Of a stretch of 64,000 bases of DNA, positions 34,055 through 44,561 are shown one piece after another. A model generated the notes under the pieces. That model did not search any database, was not told where the DNA came from, and saw only the letters and a program-made list of their open reading frames with translations. The translations under genes were made by a program, and so were the position numbers. The stretch spans positions 3,162,001 through 3,226,000 of the forward strand of contig NC_062971.1 in the NCBI RefSeq assembly GCF_023078275.1. The letters are read 5' to 3'. This stretch comes from Leguminivora glycinivorella (lineage: Eukaryota; Arthropoda; Insecta; Lepidoptera; Tortricidae). Positions within the stretch are counted from its first letter, which is position 1. Every line of letters starts with the position of its first letter.

Positions 34055-34247
34055 ACAATGCAAACGATAATGTAAATATTTGTTAACTAATTGTCCGTTT
34101 AAATTGTTATGTTTGTACGAACGAATGATGCTGTAAATATTTTTTGTAACGCTGATATAAACAATTGAAAACTTATTGTTTGTGCAATTATTTATGCTCC
34201 CCAATCCCATAGTAAGAGATCAAACGGTATTTTCCTAGTTGCGAGCC

Positions 34248-34600
34248 ATGGAGCGCGCCATGCTCGGTATTAAGATGCAAGATCGAGTAAAGGAATACCG
34301 AGATCCGTCGTCGCACTAAGGTGCAAGACGTAGGTTTCGTTATTACTAAACTAAAATGGAGTTGAGCGGGACATGTTTCTAGGCAGAGTGATGGCAGGTG
34401 GACCAAAATGTTAACGGAATGGTGGCCGCTAACAAATGTAAGAAGTGCCTGGCATCCGTTGGCTCGTTGGGTCGACGACATCTGAAAACCTGCGAGTCAC
34501 AGCTGGATGAGATTAGCCCAGGACCGGGAGAAGTGGCGTACTAGAAGAGAGGCCTATGCTCAGCAGTGGGCGATAAAGGGCTGATATGATGATGATGAAA
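34248..34600 (+). mobile_element. 3' fragment of an RTE-like LINE
   Basis: Broken frames read ERAMLGIKMQDRVKEYR, SDGRWTKMLTEWWPLTN, PLARWVDDI and SWMRLAQDREKWRTREEAYA, with stops between. From memory this is the C-terminal end of reverse-transcriptase proteins common in insect RTE-like elements. A (GATGAT)n tail near 34587-34598 marks its 3' end. Confidence 0.75.
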
Positions 34601-36106
34601 TAGTACTTAAGTACACTAGGTTTATTGCCGAACCAGAAAGTATGTAAGTAGAAATAATAGGTTGGCGGCTAAGTATTTCATAGACTAATATCTGGTAGCT
34701 CAGATGGAAGAGTAGCCCAGTGGCTAGCGATACAGTGGTCGTAAGTTCAACTTCCACTCAAGACAGTCAATTTTACACTTTCAATTTACCTATCTCTTAA
34801 GTAACATAGGTTGCTCTATACTAGAACCGCACCTATGCAAAGATGGCAACGATTTTGACGATCTCGCCGGAGTAAATGTTATTTTTCTGTCCATCGGCCG
34901 GAATGCGTAAAATTTCGGGCCGCTGGCGGCTGGACTAAATGAAGTTACCGCTACCCGGCTATGTCTAACAGAAAAATACCGTGGCTGGTATATCAGCCTC
35001 AGATTACATGTTGTTGACCTCGGGTTCGCCTCGGCCAATAATTACGTGTGATCTAAGACATTCCTTACTTTACTATGTACGTAGCCAAATTCACAAACGT
35101 TCACGATAATATCTGTTTCGTAGCTATTTATCTCTATCGCTCTTGCGTACTGGCGCGACAGAGCCAGACTGCATTTCTGCCGGCGTCTGGCATCGACGAT
35201 TGCCATTCTGCTACGTCGGCTGGTAGGTATTCTCTCTCTCTCTATACGTCTGGATCTCAAATTTCTACGAAATTATGATGCTTACATACTTAACCCTTGC
35301 ACCGGCTCTCAAAACCGTTGCCAACATACTATAGCTTGGTCTGACTAAAGTAACCGTTTCAGAAATGTAAAAATATGTACTTATAGCCGACTAGCCGGCG
35401 GAGAAATTATAAACAAACAGAAATGGGCAAACTTTTAGAATTATTTGAGTAAGGTACCTATAGCGGCATTGCCATGTGGAGTGGAAAACATGGATCAGTT
35501 ACAATTTGCCCCGCTGACCCCGCTGTACCTTATGCATGCGATCTCATTGTACACAGTTATGATTATGACAATAAATGAAATGAAAGGTTCTTCTTTAATT
35601 TTTGAGTAAAGAAGTCTGTTAAAAAGTAGAAGAAAGGACTGCAACGCAACAATCGCGCATGCTTTAATTTGGAGTCGGAGCCAATGCCTTTCGAGAGTTT
35701 CGAGAAACAGTGACGTACAATTAGTACAATAAGACTTGGATTAGGTTTCAAAACTGAAAAAACTTAAAACTATTTACATATGTTTCTCTGTAGGTATATT
35801 TATCTGCGATTATTTCGATTGCACGTAATACTTTTGCTTGCAATGATTGTAGAAATATTACACATCGACCACAGCGTAGGTAATTCTATATACGCTGGGG
35901 AAACCTTTATAAACATCCCACATAGCCCGTATTTCGACACTATGATCGGTGGGTAAAAAGTACTTTTTTCTATTATCCCTTACAATTTTTTACATTTTGC
36001 TTATACTTATCGCAAACGTAATCTTCAAGCAAGCAAACAACGATCGTCTTAGAGCACATTGATTGTAAGAGACCGCCGACCAATTATCCGTATCCCTCTA
36101 ACGATA
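34601..36106. other. non-coding, repeat debris
   Basis: No gene. A short piece at about 35489-35532 (TTTGCCCCGCTG..TGTACCTTA) belongs to the AAGGTAC MITE family (58562). Other parts look like old repeats, but I cannot define their ends. Confidence 0.45.
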
Positions 36107-36290
36107 CCCATATCCGTATCCGTATCCGTATCGCTATCGCTATCGCTAACGCTATCGCTATCGCTGTCGCTATCGCTATCCCTATAGCTATCCCTATCGC
36201 TATCCCTATCGCTTTCCCTATCGCTATCCCTATCGCTATCCCTATCGCTATCCCTATCCCTATCCCTATCCCTATCCCTATCCCTTATCA
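36107..36290. repeat. hexanucleotide microsatellite (TATCNC)n
   Basis: About thirty units mix TATCCG, TATCGC and TATCCC, grading from one variant to the next along the array. The Asp/Arg-Ser open frame on the minus strand is a by-product. Confidence 0.9.
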
Positions 36291-36343
36291 AGATGTTTAA
36301 TGATATAACACTTTAAGTTCTCGCGCTTTGTACACATATTTAA

Positions 36344-36703
36344 AGTCACATACAGGTCGAACGCGATTAATTAACATTATTTTTACCTTTTTTCCCAACG
36401 TTTCGATTTAAAGTCACATACAGGTCGAACGCGATTAATTAACATTATTTTTACCTTTTTCCCAACGTTTCGGCCAGGTTGCACTGGCCGTGGTCGCGGA
36501 AGACTGACGTCCCAGCAAAATGTCACCGGAGATGTAAACAACACAAAACTACCCGATATTAATTTATATAAATGTTCGGGGTAGACAAATAAATATAATC
36601 TACCCGCTTTTAGTTAATGTTTATTTCCCACCATGTTTATTTTAAAGGTAAAAATAATGTTAATTAATCGCGTTCGACCTGTATGTGACTTTAAATATAT
36701 GTT
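36344..36703. mobile_element. inverted-end element with duplicated left end
   Basis: TTTAAAGTCACATACAGGTC, continuing for about 65 bases, occurs twice in tandem on the left (from about 36341 and 36409) and once inverted at the right (about 36652-36700, GACCTGTATGTGACTTTAAA). The interior includes TTTCGGCCAGGTTGCACTGG. It is a non-autonomous DNA element whose left terminus has been duplicated. Confidence 0.75.
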
Positions 36704-36789
36704 TAATGATTTCTTATCAAGTGCTAAAATATAAAGTTTCATGGTTTTATCTTTTAAAATTAAGAAATACCTCTTTTTCAACCCCTTCA

Positions 36790-36897
36790 TCCCTTTTTTT
36801 CGAAATAAAAAGTAGCCTATGTTCTGTCTCAGGGTCTAAAGATTGTCTGTTCCAAATTTCATCAAAATCGGTTGCGTGGTTTAAGCGGGAAAGCGTA

Positions 36898-36942
<45 letters not shown>

Positions 36943-36975
36943 GTTACTTTCGCATTTATAATATTAGTATGGATT
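36790..36975 (+). repeat. LINE 3' end with (ACAG)n
   Basis: AAAAGTAGCCTATGTTCTGT, CAAAATCGGTTGCGTGGTTT, a (CAGA)n block and ATAATATTAGTATGGAT form a 3' end that I know from lepidopteran LINE families. It meets the next repeat head-on through the shared ATCCATACTAATATT. Confidence 0.7.
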
Positions 36976-36981
36976 TAATAT

Positions 36982-37163
36982 AATCCATACTAATATTATA
37001 AATGGGAAATTGTGTGTGTCTGTTTGTTTATCCGTCTTTCACGGCAAAACGGAGCGACGAATTGACGTGATTTTTTAAGTGGAGATAGTTGAAGAGATGG
37101 AAAGTGACATAGGCTACTTTTTGTCTCTTTCTAATGCGAGCGAAGCCGCGGGCAAAAGCTAGT
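36982..37163 (-). repeat. CTAGCTTTTGCCCGCGG dispersed repeat, copy 2
   Basis: On the minus strand it reads from CTAGCTTTTGCCCGCGGCTT to ATTTATAATATTAGTATGG. It is in tail-to-tail contact with the repeat at 36790-36975, and the join is a short palindrome. Confidence 0.8.
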
Positions 37164-37830
37164 ACAGTTATAAATAAAATTTACGTTATATATTGTTATT
37201 GAAACACGTTACAATTCACGAAAAACCGTTATTGTCGTATTATTTGTTCATCTGAAAAAAAAACATATTTAGAAAAAAACCAAGGTCGGTTTTTTTTCAC
37301 AATTCTGAAAAAAAACATTTGGTTTTTTCTCTATTTGCAACCCTAGACCCGCCTATAAAATTCCTTCATATTTTGGCCCCCAATAAAAAAAAATTTGCCC
37401 GACTCTGACGTAGGTTATAGAGGTACTTTCCCAAGTTTGGTTCTGGTTCAGATTTGGAATGTTATCGGCTGTACTGTGCCCTACCACGCAGAGCGAGATG
37501 ATTCAAATGACGTTGACAATGCCCACACCTCTTTTGGACGTAGTATAGATAGACTAGAGTCCCGGCGTAATTTTAGGGCATATCCTAGGCCATTTGTCTA
37601 GGAAGGTACAGTAAACGGCGACAAATAATGCACATCGGTCTTTGGAAAGAGACAATTAACGTCACATAAGCAAGAAAGAGACAACGCTCTACGAGGACGA
37701 TAAAAATCGAGGTGCAATCATCATTATCGCCGGGTAGGTGCTGTATGTTTATGCATACTGTTCCTTACTTATCAAAGTACCTCGCTTGGAATTGACTAGG
37801 TTGCTAGTTGCCGTTGCAACAACCGTTTTA
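37164..37830. other. non-coding, no gene seen
   Basis: AT-rich sequence upstream of the 38284 gene; nothing supported. Confidence 0.5.
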
Positions 37831-37991
37831 GCCGATATTAGTCCACTATCATATTATGTTTATCATTATCATAGAAATATGATCATAGGCAACATGACTG
37901 TGAACATGCCGTCCTTTTTCTCCACGTTGGAGAAAAAGGACGGCATACAGACCTATGATCATATATCTATGATAAGTAGTGTACTATCGGC
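37831..37991. repeat. long imperfect hairpin upstream of 38284 gene
   Basis: The inner arms ATGCCGTCCTTTTTCTCC (37906-37923) and GGAGAAAAAGGACGGCAT (37929-37946) are perfect over 18 bp with a 5-base loop. The outer arms CATAGAAATATGATCATAGG (37870-37889) and its inverted partner (37952-37971) match with one mismatch. Weaker pairing (GCCGATA / TATCGGC) extends to the ends. It could be a foldback element or a hairpin RNA locus. Confidence 0.75.
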
Positions 37992-38210
37992 CTTGAGTAG
38001 GTAGATTTGGAGTTGATTCGGAACCATTCTAGATGCTTCTCTTAACTGCCCTAAACCTAGAACAGGCGTGTGCACGACCGTACAGAAATAATCACATGGA
38101 GCCTTGACCGATCCGAACCGCTGCCTCCAATCGCCATATCGATTACGGATCTAATCGTCCGCAACCAGAAGTAACATCTAACGAAAAAACCATCCTTGGC
38201 TTAAAAACAG

Positions 38211-38243
38211 TATAAAACGACGCCTCCAACCATGTATGTCAGT
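38211..38243 (+). promoter_or_regulatory. TATA box plus TCAGT initiator
   Basis: TATAAAA is at 38211-38217 and TCAGT at 38239-38243, with A 30 bases from the TATA start. Transcription from about 38241 rules out the in-frame ATG at 38236 and selects ATG 38284. Confidence 0.8.
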
Positions 38244-38283
38244 GTCGCAACCCAGTTCAATTGCGCAACACAAAAACGTAACA

Positions 38284-38967
38284 ATGCGAAAATTTCTGCC
38301 ATTGATATTAGTTTTTTGCTTCGCGGATTCGTCGCCGGTGAGTGTAGGCACTTTACAATTCGACAACCTTGACACTGACCTGGATGACTTGAAATACGAG
38401 GTGGAAGAGGAAGATTTGGACGATTATTCGAAGCTTCTTGACGACGCCGAGGATGAGAAGAAGACTACAGCTAAAACAACAGGATATGAAAAGAATAATA
38501 AAGTTAGCAAAGGCGTTAAAGGGAAAAAGAAAGTCAATGATCTGAAAAAGTTCTTCAAAGGATTAGGAGCGGAAGACGAAGGATATTACGATGATGATGC
38601 TGCTTACGCCTTAGCTGAGGCGGCAGCCGCGGAAGCAGTCGGCGTGAAAGGCAAAGAAGACAGAACGTACAGGAAGGGAACCAAGACTCGAGGCTTCCAC
38701 CGCGTCCACCATAAGGATGAGTATAAGAAAGACAAAGTGTTTTACGAAGACGATGAAACCAAGGGCTCTATTAACAAAGTTGGTGCTAAAGGCCGCGGCT
38801 ACAGTCTGAGCGGAGGCGCTGGTTTTAATAAAGGGCACATCCATCATAAGCTGAAGAAAGGAGTGTACGGGAAACAAGGGTATTCTGACAAGGGGACGTT
38901 TGAGAAGGAATTCGAAGGTTATGGCGATTCCAAGGGCTTTGACACTAAGTACTCGTCTGATAGTTGA
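38284..38967 (+). CDS. secreted protein with HKDEY block
   Basis: The protein has 227 residues. ATG 38284 is the first start codon after the predicted transcription start and opens a signal peptide (MRKFLPLILVFCFADSSPVS). An acidic segment follows (DLDDLKYEVEEEDLDDYSKL), then a Lys-rich region. The family block GFHRVHHKDEYKKDKVFYED is at about residues 137-156, and the Gly/Lys/Ser/Tyr-rich C-terminus ends in TKYSSDS. It is the shortest intact member of the group that includes 15640 and 33020. No intron is seen. Secretion is well supported; the role (cuticle or matrix) is inferred from composition and the company of similar genes. Confidence 0.85.
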   Translation: MRKFLPLILVFCFADSSPVSVGTLQFDNLDTDLDDLKYEVEEEDLDDYSKLLDDAEDEKKTTAKTTGYEKNNKVSKGVKGKKKVNDLKKFFKGLGAEDEGYYDDDAAYALAEAAAAEAVGVKGKEDRTYRKGTKTRGFHRVHHKDEYKKDKVFYEDDETKGSINKVGAKGRGYSLSGGAGFNKGHIHHKLKKGVYGKQGYSDKGTFEKEFEGYGDSKGFDTKYSSDS

Positions 38968-39491
38968 TAGAGAATGGTTGGGCTATTCCCATAAAATTCT
39001 CCAGTATAGATTAAATGTATCTTAATTGTTAATACGATTACTGATAGGAATTGTTACATGGAATATTATTATCGTGAAGTGTAAATGTCAAGTCAAAATT
39101 TTGAACCTACAAGGCCCAAGAAAAATGAATAATCTTTTAGATTCTGTTCCAAAAGTCAAGAGTCGTGGTATGTATTGGACCCCATACATTTCACCACTCG
39201 ACTTTCCGAACAGACTCTATTTAAAGCGTTTATATTTACGTATGTCGAGCCATACGAACCTAAGTTGCAGCGACTTTGGCAGCCCCGCCGGTGCAAAAGT
39301 CAAACATCTATACATTTCTGTGTCGTTTATTGTATTAATTAACCCTTAACCGGCGATTCTATCGAATTCGTTGTCAATGTATTATAGTTTAATCTAAGTC
39401 TGTATTTGATATCATTTTGATGGCATTCCAAACTTTGTGCTATTTATGAAATCGTTGGGACTTTGGGAGACAAGTAAAATCACGAAATAGG
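38968..39491. other. 3' flank, no gene seen
   Basis: This is the 3' flank of the 38284 gene. A 107-codon frame here has no ATG near its start and is treated as chance. Confidence 0.45.
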
Positions 39492-39573
39492 TACAGTCAG
39501 CTGCAGAGAAAAGGACCCCCTTGCATACAAATTTCTATGTAGGGGGGTATACTTTTCTCTGCAGCTGACTGTA
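39492..39573. repeat. 82-bp hairpin element with TACAGTCA ends
   Basis: TACAGTCAGCTGCAGAGAAA is repeated inverted at the right (TTTCTCTGCAGCTGACTGTA), giving arms of 20 bp or more around a small centre. It shares its termini with the elements at 8356 and 17999. Confidence 0.85.
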
Positions 39574-39789
39574 CTATCACAAGTTGAGAGCCATAGTGAA
39601 CCGAAGTAGTATCAAAACCATTTCAAAACAAAGGAACTTGCTTGTTTGTTGTCCGGTCCGAGATAGCTACTTAACCAGACTTCACAGGAACTTGTAAGTT
39701 TTTTGCACATTATTTTGTTTATATCTTCTTATAATATAATAAACATTCGTAGAAATACAGTCTGTTTTCTTGTTTTATTTTATCAATAA

Positions 39790-39969
39790 CTAGCTTTTGC
39801 CCGCGGCTTCGCTCGCGTTAAAAAGAGACAAAAAGTAGCCTGATGTGACTCTCATCCCTTCAACTATCTCCACTTAAGAAATCGCGTGATTTCGTCGCTC
39901 CTTTTTGCCGTGAAAGAAGGACAAACAAACAGACACACACACTTTCCCATTTATAATATTAGTATGGAT
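39790..39969 (+). repeat. CTAGCTTTTGCCCGCGG dispersed repeat, copy 3
   Basis: Full-length form, from CTAGCTTTTGCCCGCGGCTT to ATTAGTATGGAT. Confidence 0.85.
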
Positions 39970-40575
39970 ATACGGACAATCCGCTGCAAAGATAACTGAG
40001 CCCCTTCTGCATTGCGTTACAGCATATAAAGTTAGAAGCAGAGGGAGAAGATTAATTATTTCTGTACCTGAAATATGGTTCTGGCTGAACTATACTTCAA
40101 ATTAAGGGTGAACCTTCTGGGCGAGCTCGCTCCATCGTAGGCCACGTCTTTGCCTCGGCTAGTTTATGGCCATGAGTACCTAAACTCATTTATAGTAGAA
40201 ACTATAATTATTAATAAATCTTGTCATTTACATAACACGCAACGCAAATATAAATATATCAAAAACCGTTAACGCTGTACGACAGTGCCCCCGCCAAGTC
40301 CAACTAAATGTTATACGCCTGTTACAATATCAAAGGCAAAGCTTCGGTGAGATAGATTATATTATTAAAACTGCAGGATTTTAATTTATTTTTAACCCGT
40401 ATTATTGTATAAAAGTTAACGATCGAATTTCCAATTTGCATTTCTAACATGTAACTGATAGCACGTTTAAAAACATCATGTACGAGCAAATAAGATTTTA
40501 ACTTGTATCGATTTGATATCGATTACCTTCAATACCGATTCGCTTGCTGCACTATGTAGAAAAAATATTAGTCTT
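39970..40575. other. non-coding, no gene seen
   Basis: AT-rich intergenic sequence; nothing supported. Confidence 0.5.
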
Positions 40576-41160
40576 GGCCCCTGTACACACATGGCCAACA
40601 GCTCCACCAACCCTTTGTGAAAGCCCTTGGCAAAGATTAGAGCCGCTGTTTACACATTGGCGAACCAATCACTTGGCATTGGCTCTTCATGAAAGATGGA
40701 CGTGGAATGGAAAAATCTAGGAAATTCTAGATCATAGACATTGACAGAAAAATTTGATTAAAAAATAATAACCCCGTAGTAAAATTAAATTATTTGAAAT
40801 ATTAACAATTTTTTTAATATTATGATAAGAACATTTATCTTTTTTAGGAAATACATTAAACATTTGCAAGGTTATTTTATTTCCTAAAATCTACACTATT
40901 ATTGACATAGATAAACTTATTATTTTCGTAAATATTTCACTACCGTCCTCTCTGACGGCTGACGACCAACTGAATGAAGCGCCAATGTGTAAACGCAGTT
41001 GGCCATTGGCGCCAAGATCCTTTGATGTGTGGACAAAAAACCGACACGAATCGGTTGGCCGGCAAGCGCTAGCGCCAACTGCCAACTTACGGCCAAGTAG
41101 CCCTCTACACACATGGCCAAGGGGGTTGGTGGAGCTGTTGGCCATGTGTGTACAGCGGCC
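40576..41160. mobile_element. foldback element next to PI4K promoter
   Basis: The left end GGCCCCTGTACACACATGGC, then CAACAGCTCCACCAACCC, is repeated inverted at the right end (41122-41160). The inverted repeat is about 36 bp with one or two mismatches. The element is about 585 bp, carries no coding sequence and ends about 175 bp before the PI4K start codon. Confidence 0.8.
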
Positions 41161-41334
41161 TTATGCCAATTTCGTCATCTGTCAGTCGCGAATTTGTCAA
41201 ATTGTCACTGCTCTATAGTCTCTGCTTGGCTACAATGAATGAAGTGGTCGTGTTTGTGTAAATGATTGTGGAACAAAGAATTTACAAGACGAATTAAATG
41301 AGGCTCGGCAGAGTATCGCTGTTTAACATTACTC

Positions 41335-41560
41335 ATGAGTACGGAAGAGACTCTGTTGAACCTCGATTTCGACAAGCCGCACAATCCAATTACGCTGCCG
41401 GATGACGGCGTGGTATCTCTGTCCAGTAGTGCTGAGGAGATTTGTTTAGTGCCAGAGGTCGGTTTCGAGGGCAACGTGGATTCCCCGGGGGTCAACCGGG
41501 AGTCGCAGCCGCTCCTGGGCGGCCGTAGCGACTTCGAAGTGTCCTACAACCATTTTCCAG
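41335..41560 (+). CDS. PI4K2A: type II phosphatidylinositol 4-kinase, exon 1
   Basis: ATG 41335 opens 75 codons of an acidic, non-conserved N-terminus (MSTEETLLNLDFDKPHNPIT, later ESQPLLGG). The donor CCAG|GTAATT follows, leaving one base of an Asp codon that exon 2 completes. ESQPLL resembles an acidic dileucine sorting signal; in vertebrate PI4K2A such a signal binds AP-3, so endosomal targeting is plausible. The enzyme makes PI4P on Golgi and endosome membranes. The start is the first ATG in this frame. Confidence 0.85.
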
Positions 41561-43787
41561 GTAATTACGTGCTATTATCACTGACTCATGTATCCGCCTA
41601 TTTATTTACCAAAAACATAAGTTTGCGCCCACAAAACATATGGAGAACAATCATGTTCAATTGAAATCGGTTAGGTTCAGTTTTTTATAAAAATACTTGT
41701 TTGGCTTCCCTGTAAGGGGTTTTATGGCTTCCATACTGTCTGTTTATTTTATAATCTAATGACATTGATACATAGATAGTAAAATTGACCTTCGGGTTCT
41801 GTATTATTGCCTGAATGCAAGGTGATAACAATTTGGCTTTGTTTTGCTACTAAGTTTTGCATAATTAAGTGATCAACTTCATGCTACTGTAAATTCATTA
41901 GAAAAATAATGTTTACTCAGGCAACTTGAGTGAATATAGCTACAAGGTAAGGTACAATGTCAATTTTCAGCCAACTGTAACAATTGCAGATTGTCTTTGC
42001 TTTTTTGGTGTTTTTATAAAATTTCTTTAACATGGATCAGCCTTTTCACTGTGGTGAGCAAAATATATTATTGTTCTCTCTATAATGTTCATAGTTTTAT
42101 TTTAAAACGATAATATTGTGTCACTTGGTATTTAAAAAGTTATGCCATATGCTACCTGTGAAGCCTTTAAAGAAATACTCATCTCTTGTATAAATACCGT
42201 TACTAGTTATATTCTGTTGTCAGTTTCAATTCATTTATTTAAATCATATTTTGAAAAATAATTTCTTACTTTTAAGTAATTGACATACATACATTAAAGT
42301 CTAATCTTGTATAAGCTACCAAATAAATTGTTTTAATATTATGTGCAAAGTGAAAGTTGCACTAACTCTTACCTAAGTAAATATATTTAATGCTGTTCTA
42401 TTAAACACAGGATATGATTTCCAAGCTACTTTAAGATACAAAATTTCATCTATTCAGATCAAGTTGAATTGCACCTTACACTCCGTAATTTAATAAACTT
42501 TATTTACAGTTATATTCTACTTCTTTGCATTCTGTTACCCTCTGCTGGGGTGTAGGGCTCGAATCATATTTTTCCATTTACTCCGGTCATCCGCTCCGGG
42601 GTGGGAGGAGGTTACCCAAACTGCCCAAGACCGGAGTAAATGGAGAAATATTTACAATTATATTAGTTGACATATAGTTGGCTGCCGCTCTAGCATTGGG
42701 CTCACTAGCCACTTGCGGAAGTGCCGCAACCTAATGGACGCTGCTTAACCCATCATAGTATTGATGTTAGAGGCCATTGATGATATTAGTTGACATAATT
42801 ACATATAGTATACTTATTCAACGACAGGGGTACAAATATGTTCTCAACTTGTTAATCTTTTGAAACTTACTGTCATGGCATTTACCCAATACTTGGTTGT
42901 AGATAAACATGCTAATTTCAATGTTCTCTGATAAACAGGTTTCGTTGAATGAGTTGCTCAAAAACTAGCTCATTTATAATTGCTGCTCATAATGAGGAGT
43001 GTGGCAATGAGTTTTATGTGTTTTAGTTAATTAAAGCCCTTTTATATGATTGAAATTAAGAGTGACTCAAATTTTGATTAGCAGGTTGGATATTGTTTTA
43101 AGTCTAGATTCTAATTTTAAAGGAAATGGTGCAATCCACTTTAGAATTTGTATAATCAAACAGATTATTAATTTTATTCAAGTGTGTCCATTTTTTTCAT
43201 TATTACACTATGATATTAAGTTCTACATGTATCCACTGAACACGCCTACCATTTATAACCGGTGGGGTGAACACTATTTAATAATGCAAACATTGTTGAA
43301 CATGGAAAAAATGGACCAGTTACATTTGTCCCCCAGTCGAGATTTGCCCCGCTGTACCTTATACAACAAAATGTAAGACAAGATTCACAAAGAAAACCAG
43401 TAAACAATAGGTCAAAGGCCATGTATTGAGAAACTAAGAATAGTTTAGCAAATAGAGACAAAAAAAACAACCTTTCAGGAAAGTTTTCCTACTTGAATAA
43501 ATTTCTGACAGTTCATCAGAAGGCGGGGTACATGCAGGCTTAACAATGCGTAGGAGAAACAATGTAAGGCTGTAAATTTACTCAATTGTGGGTTTACTTG
43601 TTCAGCCTTTAATTTGAATTTATATATTTTGAGTCAGGTGTTAGGTGATGTTAAATTGTAATGTGTTAAGCTTTAGACCTTTAATGCATGTTTATTTTTT
43701 AGGTAAATTTCAAATTAATATACTACCATAAATGGTATTCCCTAAGTATTATATTAGTACTATTTATAATTGAAACATTGTTGACAG
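41561..43787 (+). other. PI4K intron 1
   Basis: This 2.2-kb intron has a GTAATT donor and TTGACAG acceptor. It contains a hairpin at 42566-42651 (CATTTACTCCGGTC / GACCGGAGTAAATG) and a truncated AAGGTAC-family MITE at 43195-43371. Confidence 0.75.
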
Positions 43788-43906
43788 ATGACCCACAGTT
43801 CAGCGAGTTGGTATGGCAGGCGGAGGTGGCCATCGACAACAACATCTTCCCGGAGAGGATATACCAGGGCTCCAGTGGCTCCTATTTCGTCAAGAACCCT
43901 GGTGGG
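43788..43906 (+). CDS. PI4K2A: type II phosphatidylinositol 4-kinase, exon 2
   Basis: The exon runs from TTGACAG to GTAAGT. It reads D-DPQFSELVWQAEVAIDN, then NIFPERIYQGSSGSYFVKNP and GG. WQAE.AI....FPERIYQGSSGSYFVK is the signature start of the type II PI4K catalytic domain; GSSGSYF is the nucleotide-binding loop. It ends exactly on a codon. Confidence 0.95.
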
Positions 43907-44561
43907 GTAAGTACAGAAGGTGCTCTTCAAAACCATACTAATAAAGAGTAGCTGTCAAACGCCACAGGTCTATGGAAAGAAAGAATAAATTAAGAAAACT
44001 TTTTCTATACATTGAAGCAGGAAGAAATTATAGATTACTCACAAAACCACTTGCCTGGGTTCATATTGTCATATAATTAAAAGGTATATTTGTCCAATTC
44101 GCGCGTCAGCAAAGTCATCTTTACACTCTATGTATAATCATAATTATTATTATATTATTATATTTATTTTATATTTATTTAGGATCACCAACAGACAGTA
44201 CATCATTCAAACATTTTTAAACCTTCATTAATTTAAAGTTAGATGTTTGCCCAATTATAGGTAATCACATCATGCACCAGTATCTTTGGACAAACATATG
44301 TACAGTAGTAGGTCTTTTGGACTTGAACTATTAGTATAATTAAATTTAGTAAACATAAACAAAAACAAAAAATACAATAATAACATACTTTAGAAATTGG
44401 ATTCCTTTACACTTTTCGTTCGAAAAGCGGTGGGACAGATTTCAAGTAAGATTAAATAAAAATAAAATAAAAACATCCTAGTAAATTAAAGAAAAAAGCA
44501 ATTGTTGGAGTACATGCGGGATGCGAGCCTAAATATGTTATAAAGAAACCTAACATGCATA

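Noticed and set aside
33377..34210. 277-codon minus-strand frame
   Set aside because: It is antisense to the well-supported secreted-protein gene at 33020; open because of that gene's GC-rich codon bias.
34709..34762. tRNA gene
   Set aside because: There is only a weak A/B-box resemblance (AGTGGCTAGCG, GTTCAACTTCC) and no cloverleaf.
36049..36291. Arg/Asp/Ser-repeat protein on the minus strand
   Set aside because: It is the translation of the hexanucleotide microsatellite.
39026..39349. 107-codon frame downstream of the 38284 gene
   Set aside because: It has no ATG near its hydrophobic start, no promoter was seen, and it lies in the 3' flank.
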